This document shows, piece after piece, positions 54,601 to 64,000 of a DNA stretch of 64,000 bases (positions are counted from its first letter, which is position 1; every line of letters starts with the position of its first letter). The DNA is taken from positions 123,760 through 187,759 of the forward strand of contig JAYEVE010001842.1 of NCBI GenBank assembly GCA_036346375.1, given 5' to 3'. Both the position numbers and the translations under genes were made by a program. Source of the stretch: Guadua angustifolia (Eukaryota; Streptophyta; Magnoliopsida; Poales; Poaceae). The notes beneath the pieces are model-generated. The model was given only the letters and a program-made list of their open reading frames with translations, did no database searches and was not told the DNA's origin.

Positions 54601-56091
54601 TAGACCTCCATATGGCCTTTCACTTTTCCATACGATTCCCACTGCTTAGCCATTTTAGCTACTCTCCTTGTTCCTTTGGCTTGCCATCGGCATCGATAGG
54701 GAGAAGGTCCCACCCACATGTACATTAATCTACATTTGTAGTTTCTTCTTGGAGTCAAATCCATATCAGATCTAAGGTCTCTATTTTAGATGCCCTGTCA
54801 TTGTCTTGACTGCATGTCGTTCAGATGGAGTCAACATCGTCTCCCCCCTCCCTCCACCCACAAAAAAAACAAAATGAAGTTCTTCCTGGTAATGATTTTT
54901 TCCCCATTCGACGGTAGGATCCAAGGTGCCTTCCTTCCTCTACCCTTCAATAAAACTTCCATTTCCCATTGTGGATCTGGCATTAATCACCTTCTCCAGC
55001 TGATGAGAATTCCCCCCTTCCTCCCATAGAACCTTGCTATTCTTCTTCTCTCTCCATACAACACAACAAAGCCCTCTAGGCTCTAGGTCCATCAAAGAAG
55101 AAAGGAATAGATGTGAATCCACAGAAGAAGGCTGCAGAGACTGTAATCCCATGCAAAGATCGGGAGGACCCAATAGCCCTTTTATATTGCTGGACGTGAA
55201 TAGTGTTATATGACAACACGTTTGCAACTAACTTATGTTAGCACTAACCCATGGGCGGAGCCAGTCCTCGGGCCACTCAGGCCTGGGCCTGAGGCCTGAC
55301 ATGAAATGGATCTGGCAGTTGCTACTCTAGTTAACTAATCATTAGACACGCTGGAGAAGTAAGGATTGTCATGGGCAGTGTTGAAACCTTGTAGGCACTG
55401 TCTGTATAAGTAAGGATTGTCATGGGTAATGTTGAAACCTTGTTATAGGCACTATCTGTATAGATAATTTAAATCATTTGAATGTACCGTGCTCATGATA
55501 TTGGGCTATATTGTGAGGTGATACCAATGTATAAGTAGTCTTTCCTATGGTTAAAATGTGGAAATCTATGATGATTTTGAATCATTACTCTTACTCTTGA
55601 AAAGTCATTAGAACTTTAGTTTGGTTTAAACTTAAAATTAATCGCAAACAAAAGTATATGGAATGCTAGTAGTGATAGGCCCACTGAACCTACATCCTAT
55701 GAAGTCCCTTCACCGTAAATGGTTACTATTGTAGCTCTTGGGTACAATATACTGGTTCTTGCATATTTTGGTTCAGACAATTAGTTTTATGAGAAAGAAG
55801 TACCGAAAGGAGATGAGCTCAACGATGGTGAACATCACAAGCCCTAGCCTCCTAGGTTACGCCTACACTCAAGCCTAGTCTATGGATCTTCTCTCTGTAA
55901 TATAAGTTTGTTGGCTTGGATGCCCATAAAACTCTGTAAGCGACAACTATGTCGTACTTTATGTAAAACTTTATTATGTTATTGTAATCGTAAGCGTGTG
56001 TTGTTTATTAATCTGTGTACGACTTAAATTCTGGACAATCGTAATATCGTAGGTACCAGTCTAAAAATCCAAGTATCTCCACAGATATTTA
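54601..56091. other. Intergenic, no supported gene
   Basis: CATGGGCGGAGCCAG at 55251 resembles a hAT end of the CAGGGGCGGAG family, but no partner end was found. A 36-bp stretch near 55361-55388 is repeated at 55411-55438 (AAGTAAGGATTGTCATGGG). ORFs here lack recognisable domains. Confidence 0.4.
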
Positions 56092-56314
56092 GGTCCTGTT
56101 TGAAAGAGCTCCAGCTTCCAGCTCCAGTTCAGATCTGACACTTATAGGCTAAAATAAGGTAAATTAAGTTTATATTTTTAGTCTAAAATATAAACAAGAT
56201 GATCTACCTAAACACATTGTTAATGTATTTGACTCGGCTCCATAAATTTACGGAGCTAGAAATACTGCTCCACCAACTCCATGATTTTGGTGGAGTGGGT
56301 ATCCCAAACACCCC
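56092..56314. mobile_element. Tourist-like MITE
   Basis: GGTCCTGTTTGAAAGAGCTCC and the right end CCCAAACACCCC are inverted repeats. TTA flanks both sides (56089-56091, 56315-56317). It has the same general end style as the MITE at 52620. Confidence 0.65.
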
Positions 56315-56739
56315 TTAGACTTTTTTTAGTTCATGGAGTAGAGTAACCTCACCTTAATAGTTCAGAGATTATATAAACTTTTTCAAAAAAATGTACTGAC
56401 AACAGTTTGGGAATAAAGTAACTTTAAGACCTATCCTCCCCTAATTAAAGTTCGCAAGTTTCCGGCTCAGTTAGGATGTCCACGTGTCAGCGGCGGTTTT
56501 ACAAAAAAGTCCATTTGTTTCTTCGAATTACGTATAGGTCCCTGCAAATTTACAAAATGGTCCTTTGTGATTTTTTGTGAGGCGAAGAAAAGTTTTCCCG
56601 GATTACGTTTAGGTCCCTGGTTTGTTACTTTGCGAAAAGATGCACCCGTTAAATGTAAATCGCGAACGAGCCCTTTTCTAATTTTTCGGAATAGCGGTCG
56701 GGTCCAAAAATATAACAAATAGGTCCCTGCTCTTTACGT

Positions 56740-57000
56740 ACAAGTCCTTTCTCCGTTTTTTGCGTAAAAAATATTTTCGTGTTCCGTTTTTCCTCTTTTT
56801 CCCGAAAAAAATATTTTTGTGCTACGTTTTTTCTCCGAAAAAAAACGCAAATCCGTTTTTCCCTGGAAAAAATGTTTCCGTGGTCCGCTCTCCCTCGTTT
56901 TTCCCGGGAAAAATGTTTCCGTGGCCTGTTTTTCCTTGTTTTTCAAAAAAATATTTTCATGGTCCGTTTTTTCTCCGAAAAAAACACAAATTTGTTTTTT
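56740..57000. repeat. Tandem TTTTTCCCG/CGGGAAAAA repeats inside a Helitron
   Basis: Four or five units of roughly 60 bp carry CCGTTTTTCC...GAAAAAA.TGTTTCCGTGGTCCG. The overlapping ORFs here come from the repeat and are not genes. Confidence 0.6.
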
Positions 57001-57007
57001 TTCACGC

Positions 57008-57038
57008 GCGCGGCGTGCCGCCGCGCTTCCATATCTAG
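57008..57038 (+). mobile_element. Helitron 3' terminus
   Basis: An 8-bp perfect stem GCGCGGCG/CGCCGCGC with loop TGC (57008-57026) is followed eight bases later by CTAG and then T. This is the classical plant Helitron 3' end (hairpin plus CTRR, inserted at AT). The element extends leftward over at least the repeat block at 56740. The 5' TC end was not located, and no RepHel gene is present. Confidence 0.75.
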
Positions 57039-57258
57039 TATATTATTATACTAAGATTAAATGGTTTGAAAGCAAGCCCGGTACCTCCCATTGGCTGCAA
57101 TTGCTTTCGTCCTAAAGAGTACACACGTTCATCTTAATTCTCAACCAAAAAAAAAGTGCATAGGTTTACTTAGGTTTTGTAAAATGAAGAACCAATAAAA
57201 TCACGTCTTGGAGGGGTATATAGGCAAATAACATCTTGAGCGGCATGGCATAGATCCT

Positions 57259-58008
57259 TAGGGGTGAAACCGGATCGGATACGGGCGGATATTGCTCGTC
57301 CCATATCCTAACATATATTTTTTTGGGATTGAGTCGGATCTGAGATGTCCGGATCACGGATCTGAGTCGGATTATTCGGGATTCGGATCACGGGCGGATA
57401 CCTAACGGATTCGGTCGGGACCGGATATCATAATCGGATAGTAGTATAGTACATAATTGTGTACGTAAAAGAACGAATGAAGCATTAACCTTACAACATT
57501 AGCTTCAAGTCATAATTATTTCAACGTAGGATAGTAGTATAATTAGAGGTGCAATTTAGTGATTCAACTAATTTCAGTAACTTGAATAGAAAAGAAGTTT
57601 ATCAAATAAGTTGAACAAATCAATTTAGGTAAAAGCATTATGTTATCACTCTATTTGTTTGTCGATAGATTTGTTGAACTTCACGCTTAATAACAAAGTA
57701 GTGTTTTTTAGTGCCAGTATCAAACAACTATTCTATCTATCCAATAATGAACCAAATTAATGGAAGAATAACTGATTTTATTCGGATATCGGGTCGGATA
57801 TTTCTGGGATATCGGTTCGATATTGCTCTTCCCATATCCTAATCCATATTACATGAGATTTTTCGGATACGGATCGGATATTGCTCTTCCCATATCCTAA
57901 CCCATATTACATCGGATTTTTAGGATACTGAATCACGGATAACATCAGTGCAGTTTTAAGCGGGTTGAGGATCGGATCGGCGGATATATTTCTGTCTGTT
58001 TTCACCTA
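57259..58008. mobile_element. Non-autonomous hAT element (TAGGGGTGAAA ends)
   Basis: TAGGGGTGAAAC at the left and GTTTTCACCTA at the right are flanked by the exact 8-bp duplication TAGATCCT (57251-57258, 58009-58016). Both ends are full of GGATCGGATA/TATCCGATCC-type repeats. It is noncoding, 750 bp, and in the same end-style group as the elements starting at 2571 and 15221. Confidence 0.88.
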
Positions 58009-58029
58009 TAGATCCTCATCGAGTTTCAA

Positions 58030-58440
58030 AACCGAAATAAAAACCGGTTTCGAAATTCGTGGTACGGTTTTTACAAAAACCGCTTGAAAAATCGTTTAAA
58101 AACCGCAGCAACCAAAGGGTTAAGAAATTAAAAAAAATGAAAAAAATTCCAAAGAATAAAAAACCGCTCAGTTTTCAACGAAAAACCACTCGGTTTTAAC
58201 AAAAAACCAACCCGACCAATTGAATATTCTTTAAAAACGGTTTTTGAGCGGCTTTCAACGAAAATATTGAAAACCGCGGTTTTTCAACGGTTTTTGAACA
58301 CATAAATTTTTTCAAAATTTCTAATTTTTTTTAATTATATCGGTTTACCAAATGGTTTTGAATCTCGAACTGAAATGGTAAAATCGAAAACTATAATTTT
58401 TGAACGGATTTTGTCGGTTTTTGAAAGCTGATCCCCATTT
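58030..58440. repeat. AAAACCG-rich repeat block
   Basis: Dense AAAACCG/CGGTTTT in both orientations (58029-58440) directly follows the hAT duplication, reminiscent of a hAT subterminal array. Terminal repeats and TSD were not found. Confidence 0.4.
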
Positions 58441-58657
58441 TGGACACGCTAGTCCCACAATTTTCCAGCAGCTCAGCTAGGCGCTAGCTACTCGGCAGTC
58501 GGCACACGGACCGACTCTTATCACCCCCGAAGGCGGTCTCGGAGAGCCGCCGGTGGTGGACAAGACATACGCCGCAGCTCCACCGAAACCACACGAAACC
58601 CGATTTCCAACCCGGCTCCTTCAGCCAGGAACCCGACGAGCCTTCAGCTCTGCGCGT

Positions 58658-61600
58658 ATGGCGTCCGCGTGGTGCCTCTCGGCCCCGGCCGCCGCGCTGT
58701 TGGCGGCGCCAGGTGCCCTCGGCGTCTCCGCCTCCGGAGGTGTCTCTCTCCTGCAGGCGGCGGTCCCGGTGAGGAGGCGGCGCAGGTGGGGCACTCTCGT
58801 GGTGTGCATGGCCCCCGAGGAGGAGAAGATTACGCGACGCTCGCCCCTCGATTTCCCCATCGTAATTCTTTGCCCCCTTGTACCTTCCATGTGGAATTGG
58901 ATGATCCAGTTGGGGAAATTTTGGCCATTTTAGCTTACTGCGTTCACATTTAGGGGGTTTAGGTATTGGGGGTGGATGGAATCATTAGAGATGCTATATA
59001 GATCGTGGCGAACAGGTTGGTTTGTGTAGGACGATTTCTGATACAGATTGGTTTGTGTTATGGAAATTGCACTGGACTCTTATTAGATAATATCATCCCT
59101 TACACCTATGTTGTTAGCTTAGAGTTTTTCAAGACGATCTCCGTATGAGAAAACATAGGTTATACTTGACTGGTTTCTTTATGAAAAGAGGTTATACTTA
59201 AAGTTGCATCAGTTGAAACTTGAAACAATCATAGGCGGTTTAAGATTACAGATTAGATATTGTATTGTAAATGGTGCCCCAAGCACTGAAACAATCATAG
59301 GTTATTTGGAGGTCCGAGCATCTGAAGATGACATTTTTCTAGGTATTTTGGGGATTTCCACTTAGGTTGTTGAGCAGATTAGCTGCTATGGTGCAAAGTG
59401 AGGTTGAAACACTAGAATCATCTAATTAATAGAAATAAGCACTAAATATCCTACGTGAATGTTTGTGTTTCTAATGTGTTGCTTGTATATATTTAAACAA
59501 TCATAGGTTATTTGGGGCCAGAGGTTTATAGTCTACAGATGCTCTAATCATTTGGGGTACAATAGTAAAAGATCATTTAAAGTGATTAGTGATAGAATGT
59601 TGGAACTTGGGAGCGCTTATGACTTATGAACTGTTCTAAGGTGATTTCACTGCTTCCTTTGTGAAGGCCAGATATATCTATTTTACCTTCCATTACACAT
59701 GCATTTGTATTTGAGATGTTGTCTACTTGGCTGTGAGTTTAGTTGACTAGAGCACATATTGAAATTAGCCTTTCTCGATTCTGTTTTTTTGTTATGCTTA
59801 CTAGCTGACCTATGCTGCGACAGTCATCAAGCTTATATAACCTGCTATAATTTTTTAGTATAACCAAAGTATTGAGTACAAGCCTCTTGTGATTTTTCAA
59901 ATTATCTGTTCTGTTATATTCAACATGGCTAACTATTTATTTTTATGCATGGTTTATCTAGCCATAGCAAGAATCTCTGACAACAATGAAATATCCCAAA
60001 AATTTCAAAAATGGATTTATTCGAATTTGTTGGATTTATTTGAATTTTTGCCGAATTTTCCCGTGTCATTTTGAACCATTCTTTTAAGCCTTTCCCAATT
60101 CGGCATTCCATCCAAATTTCCGCTTTCCTTATTTGGCTTTCGCCTCTCCTCTATTCCAAGCCTCCGGCCCAACCCGTCCCGATCGCCAGTCCATTCCCCT
60201 CCGGCCCAAACACGCGCGGCCGAATTTTCCCCTCGCGTGCGGCCCGCGTCACACTTGGCCCATGCGTCGCCCATCTTTTTCTTCTTCTCCAGCGTTTTCC
60301 AACGCGTTCATCGCCTTTCCCTCGCTTGCCAAGATCGTGTTCGCCCGCCTGCCCGCCTTTCGCCGACCTCCTTCTTTGCCTGGCACCCCCCGCCATTGTC
60401 TTCTTCCCGAACGGAGGTTTCATCTTTGCCCCATCCTGCTCGCCATTTCCGTTCCAAGAACCGCGCACTCAGCGCTTCTAGCGCCCGTTCCATCGCCGCT
60501 TTGGCGCCGTAAGCCGCCATCATCGTTCGCCTCAAATCCATGCGAATCCGGCTCTAGTCGCGCTTAAAAGCCCGCAGAGTCCTTTCTCTCTCACGGGTCG
60601 AGCTCTCCTCCTCTCTGCCGCAGCGTGAAACCCGATTCCTCCATTTTCGCTGCCACTTGGCAAACTTTGCAACCTCCTCCGCCCTTGCCTATCTCTTAGA
60701 GCTCCGCCTCCAATTGCTTTCGCCTTTCGTCTTCTTCGACTCGAGCGCCTCTCGCCGCCCACTTCTTCCTTTCTCCGCCGTGGATTACCGCCCACCAGGT
60801 TCGCCATGGCCCTCTCTCATTTCGCTAACTCTTAGAAGCTCTCGCGACCGACTTCGCCAGATTGCTCATCGTCTCCACGACTCCGGTCTCTTTCGCCCGT
60901 CTGAGCGCTCACCCACCTGATTAGCTTCATTGTGCTTTAGTCCGCCAGACTGACCCTCTCCTCCGCTTATTTGCAGCTGAGGCCCTCTCGTCGACTCTCT
61001 CCTTGCCCCACCTGTAATGGGCCCCAGCCGTCACTAAACCCTCGGTACATTGCCGTTGGAATTCCCCTTCTGTCATTTCGGCTCGGTTGCCTTTGTGGTA
61101 GGGCCATTGCGTCTTGCTTTCATACATCCATGGGCGAAGGCGAAAGTTCCTGTGCATCCGAAAGTCCTTCCGAGTTTTAATTTCTTTTCGGATTTAATCC
61201 CGTTTCAAAATCCGAAAATTGATTTTAAAATTCAGAAAAATCCACAAAAATTCCAGAAAAATCCCAAAAATCCAAAAATGCCAAAAATACATATTCTTGA
61301 CCGGTTCGAGCCGCTGAGTCCAAAAATGATCTCCGTTTCGCCATACCAAGTCCAGAAAATTCCAAAAATACCCCTGGACTCCGTTCCGGCCATTTTCTCT
61401 CTTGTTCCTTTTTTTTTGTTTTCTTTCTTTTGTTGTTTTATTCGTTTATTTATTGGTTGCGTTTCTTCGCGTTAGATCCGACGTCGGAGCAACCGTGGGC
61501 ACGAATCTCGGAGCAGGAACAGTACGAGGAGCTGTCACAAGAACAAGAGCCGTTCGGGGCCAGACACGACATCGACCGTCTCTCATTAGGCGAACCGTTA

Positions 61601-63390
61601 ACATCGCAAGGCAAGCCACACTCCTTGAACATGTTTGATCCTATGGTTCCGTATAATTATTGTATGTAATTAGTTATTGCATTAAATGCGTAAATAGAGT
61701 AGAAATCTAAAAGCAGAGCTAGTTTGGAAAGACTTGACTAGTTAAACCCACTTCCTTGTTAAAACCTGTTGAGTACGCCATATTCATTTGTAACCCTAGG
61801 TTATCAATAATGAACTCCCGTAGGTTAGCCATATTAATAAACATTGCTCTTCTTCTATTATTTAAAACCCGGGTCTTGACTCGGGGCACATTTAAAACAC
61901 CTTTCCACGGTTTGGGGTCCTTAATTGGGCGGACCACGAAAGGTGGATCTTGGCCCAATCCCCAAACCGATGACAAGCCCATGTGGTGTGGAAAGGGTAT
62001 AGGAGAATGGGTGGTGCGGTGTGTGTCGGCTTGTCTTGGCAATTAGGATCAACCCACAGGCAAAGTAAATAACTCATCCTCTCAACCACAAGTTGGGTGG
62101 TCACTCTGTTGGCATGATCCACGTGGCGATATATTGTCTTTCCCCTTGGAATGCCTACAGGTGGACCCCCATTCGGTGTTGGCGGAATGGGGCATGTTGA
62201 GGTTAGGGGTGAAACGGAATGGTGCGGCCATTCGGCGGTTTCATAATGATAGGATTCCTGATCGGCGGTGGTGAAGGCTCACTTTGGCCGGTGGGTCCCT
62301 GGAGGCAGAGGATGTGCACCGCCTCTTGGGTAGGAGCTAAAGAGGGGAATTCAATGAAAGGTTATGTTCATCTCGGTCGGACGCATGCATAAAAGTTGCA
62401 TGTTAATCGCGTGGCATTAATGGTAGTAGATATCTTGTGGGTAAAGTTGAGTAGCTCTGCAGAGTGATCGAAATGGTATTCGAATCTGTAGTGCTTAGGT
62501 TAATGAAGTTGGGTTAATTTGAGTGATTCGATGGCGAGCTTGAGTAGTTTTGATCATAAAATTTGTCGAAATCTGGATTTTATTAAAATCAGTGATGGTG
62601 TTGTGATAATGATGATGATTGATTGATTTATGTTTCTTCTGTACTATACTTAACCCTAGCTCATGCATCCACCAAATATTTAAACTTATGCCAATTCCTT
62701 GAAATCCGTGCATGTAATATTAGAATTTCCGTGTGGTTTGTTGAGTACGATGGTGTACTCACCCTTGCTCCTAACCTATCCTTTTAGAATTTCAAGAAGA
62801 TGACGAGTTCCAGGAGGACGTAGATGGCGATGTTATTTAGTTTTGAAGGCCTTGATCTACCTGCTCAAGCCTTTCCTGTGGTTGTTTTTGGTAATGTAAC
62901 TGGTGCCAGCCGCACCTTTTGTAAAACTCTGGCCGTTAGGCCCGTAATCTATCTATCAAATATTCGCATTTGCTTTTATGTCGAGCAATGTACACTTGGT
63001 TACCTACAGCTAAATTCCTGGGTAGCTGTGAAGGTATTTATACGCACCCCCTGAAAAGGGCGGTCCGTTACAAACAATGTCAAAACATGACTGTAGTTGT
63101 TTGGAGATGATGTTCCATCAACCATTTTTCTTGTGTTAGCATCAGAATTGGTGCTCACCTTCTATTATATGTTTTAGGAATGGGAGAGGCCGAAGCCTGG
63201 GAGGAGACCTGATATCTTCCCAAAGTTCAGCCCTATGAAAACGCCATTGCCCCATCCATTACCAGCTGATGATCCTCTGGATGATGATGACGAAGAGGAA
63301 GAGGAAGAACCACAGCCTCAGGAGGAACCACAGGAGGAGCCTGACAAGGAAGAACCCGAGGAAGATGACCCGGACAAGCCAACTGAGTAA
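58658..63390 (+). CDS. Small plastid-type protein with acidic C-terminal tail, function unknown
   Basis: Two exons: 58658-58861 and 63178-63390, joined in phase (GTAATT donor, TTTTAG acceptor), giving 138 residues. The start MASAWCLSAPAAALL, rich in A/S followed by RRRRRWG, looks like a chloroplast transit peptide ending near VVCMAPEEE. The conserved core spans the junction: RRSPLDFPI then EWERPKPGRRPDIFPKFSPM and PLPHPLPADDP. The tail is Asp/Glu/Pro-rich (about 95-138). I remember this core as a conserved plant plastid protein but cannot name it. An in-frame ATG at 58553 would add 35 residues; I preferred 58658 because it gives a normal transit peptide. The 4.3 kb intron contains a 3.1 kb solo LTR. 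Confidence 0.8.
59987..63072 (+). mobile_element. Solo LTR (Ty3/gypsy type likely) inside an intron
   Basis: It starts TGAAATATCCCAAAAATTTC and ends GGTCCGTTACA, flanked by the exact 5-bp duplication AACAA (59982-59986, 63073-63077). At 3,086 bp with no internal retrotransposon genes it fits a solo LTR. Length and start style suggest the Tekay/Del chromovirus group (inference from memory). Inside, a GC-rich block (60130-60960) creates overlapping ORFs that are not supported as genes. Confidence 0.8.
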
Positions 63391-64000
63391 TTTTGAATGA
63401 CGTGGGTTGCGGTAGACATTTTGCCAAAAAGTGACGTATCTTTGAGTGTGTAAGAGATCGAGTCCTGTATGGAAATGTTAGTCCTGTCGGCTTATATAGG
63501 CTCTAGACACATAAGTTTGTTCTACGAGGACCTTCGAGCTTTCCTGAAGCTGTGAAAGTTTTGTTCAACTGATCACAATGTGAGTCAATACGGTTTTGTT
63601 AGAGAATTGTGGACAGTTGCACAATGCGATAAGCTCTTGCATGTGCAACAGTATGTTCCTTAATACCAATGCTGATCTGATACTGGTTACCTGCTTGGTG
63701 GCTTCAGTTTTGGGGGGCATACTGGCATTGTCCGGGGCGCAGAGAGCATCGTAAGCTGTTTTCGCACTAACTTGGGATCAGCTAGGTTTCCACCAAACTT
63801 GGGTTGGAAAAACATTTCGAAAATGATGCATTGGTGGATGTTTCTATTGATTGATGGCGTAGGCGTCCCCTGCTGCCAAGAGCCGGAGAACGTGACGACA
63901 CTGACGGGCGTCTTTCCTCCAATGGATGTCATCTCGTCTTACATGATGAAAAATACACTCCAAGCCTTCACTCAACCTCGTGAGTCGTGACAAACTGACA
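63391..64000 (+). other. 3' UTR and downstream sequence of the plastid-type gene
   Basis: The first few hundred bases should be 3' UTR. A minus-strand ORF (63687-63932) and a plus-strand ORF (63772-63990) overlap and match nothing I recognise. The window ends here. Confidence 0.4.

Noticed and set aside
56760..57115. Three parallel Phe/Lys-rich ORFs
   Set aside because: Products of the AAAAA/TTTTT tandem repeats in the Helitron region. All three frames are open for the same compositional reason.
60071..60567. ORFs of 136-144 residues inside the intron of the plastid-type gene
   Set aside because: They lie entirely within the solo LTR and have no recognisable domain. The GC-rich leader explains them.
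63687..63990. A further gene at the right edge (81-aa minus or 72-aa plus ORF)
   Set aside because: No recognisable domain, immediate upstream stops and no convincing splice sites. More likely 3' UTR or intergenic sequence.

Overview
The window is plant nuclear DNA, almost certainly from a grass (Poaceae) and possibly an Oryza relative. The evidence is a grass-type BABY BOOM/PLETHORA transcription factor gene, a TNP2-type CACTA element, several hAT and Tourist/Stowaway MITEs, a Helitron end, and Micron-like elements sitting in (TA)n microsatellites. The Oryza link rests on remembered protein and MITE families and is an inference. Most of the 64 kb is nested transposable elements. Only two host genes look potentially functional: a BBM-clade AP2 gene on the minus strand at 31.5-35.5 kb, and a small plastid-type protein gene on the plus strand at 58.7-63.4 kb.

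Left part (1-14.7 kb). A nucleotide-sugar-transporter pseudogene and a hAT transposase fragment are followed by a (TA)n(TG)n microsatellite. Two insertions sit at this microsatellite. The first is a foldback element with three inverted-repeat systems. The second is a Micron-like long-TIR element that contains a hAT-type element, which in turn contains an 11.5 kb LTR retrotransposon. Each nested boundary has a matching target-site duplication. The retrotransposon resembles a Copia/Sirevirus derivative: 3.2 kb LTRs, an initiator-tRNA-Met primer site, a Gag with two zinc knuckles, many polypurine-tract-like motifs and no pol. It carries three unusual noncoding arrays: (1) hairpins with an invariant ATGTGTT loop and changing but complementary arms, (2) CGGT-NNN-ACCG palindromes, and (3) at least ten extra copies of the LTR/primer-site junction motif AAGTGGTATC.

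Middle left (14.8-31.4 kb). A Ds-like element is followed by a small CACTA element and then a large decayed CACTA element. The large one has TNP2 and TNPA-like pseudogenes and an intron-containing fragment of a SPLAYED-type SNF2 ATPase gene. A second Micron-like element and gene-poor repetitive DNA follow.

BBM locus (31.46-35.7 kb). Nine exons, including a 9-nt microexon, can be reconstructed by eye. The linker between the two AP2 repeats has a C-to-T type nonsense change (CAA to TAA). The same change creates a good splice donor, which would remove the stop and nine codons and keep the frame. The gene is therefore either broken or rescued by splicing.

Right part (36-64 kb). MITEs are followed by a TTF/DUF4371-type hAT element with 8-bp near-matching flanks, a PIF/Harbinger relic with both of its proteins decayed, a Stowaway MITE, tandem repeats, a Helitron 3' end, another hAT element, and the plastid-type gene. 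The single intron of that gene has been invaded by a 3.1 kb solo LTR.
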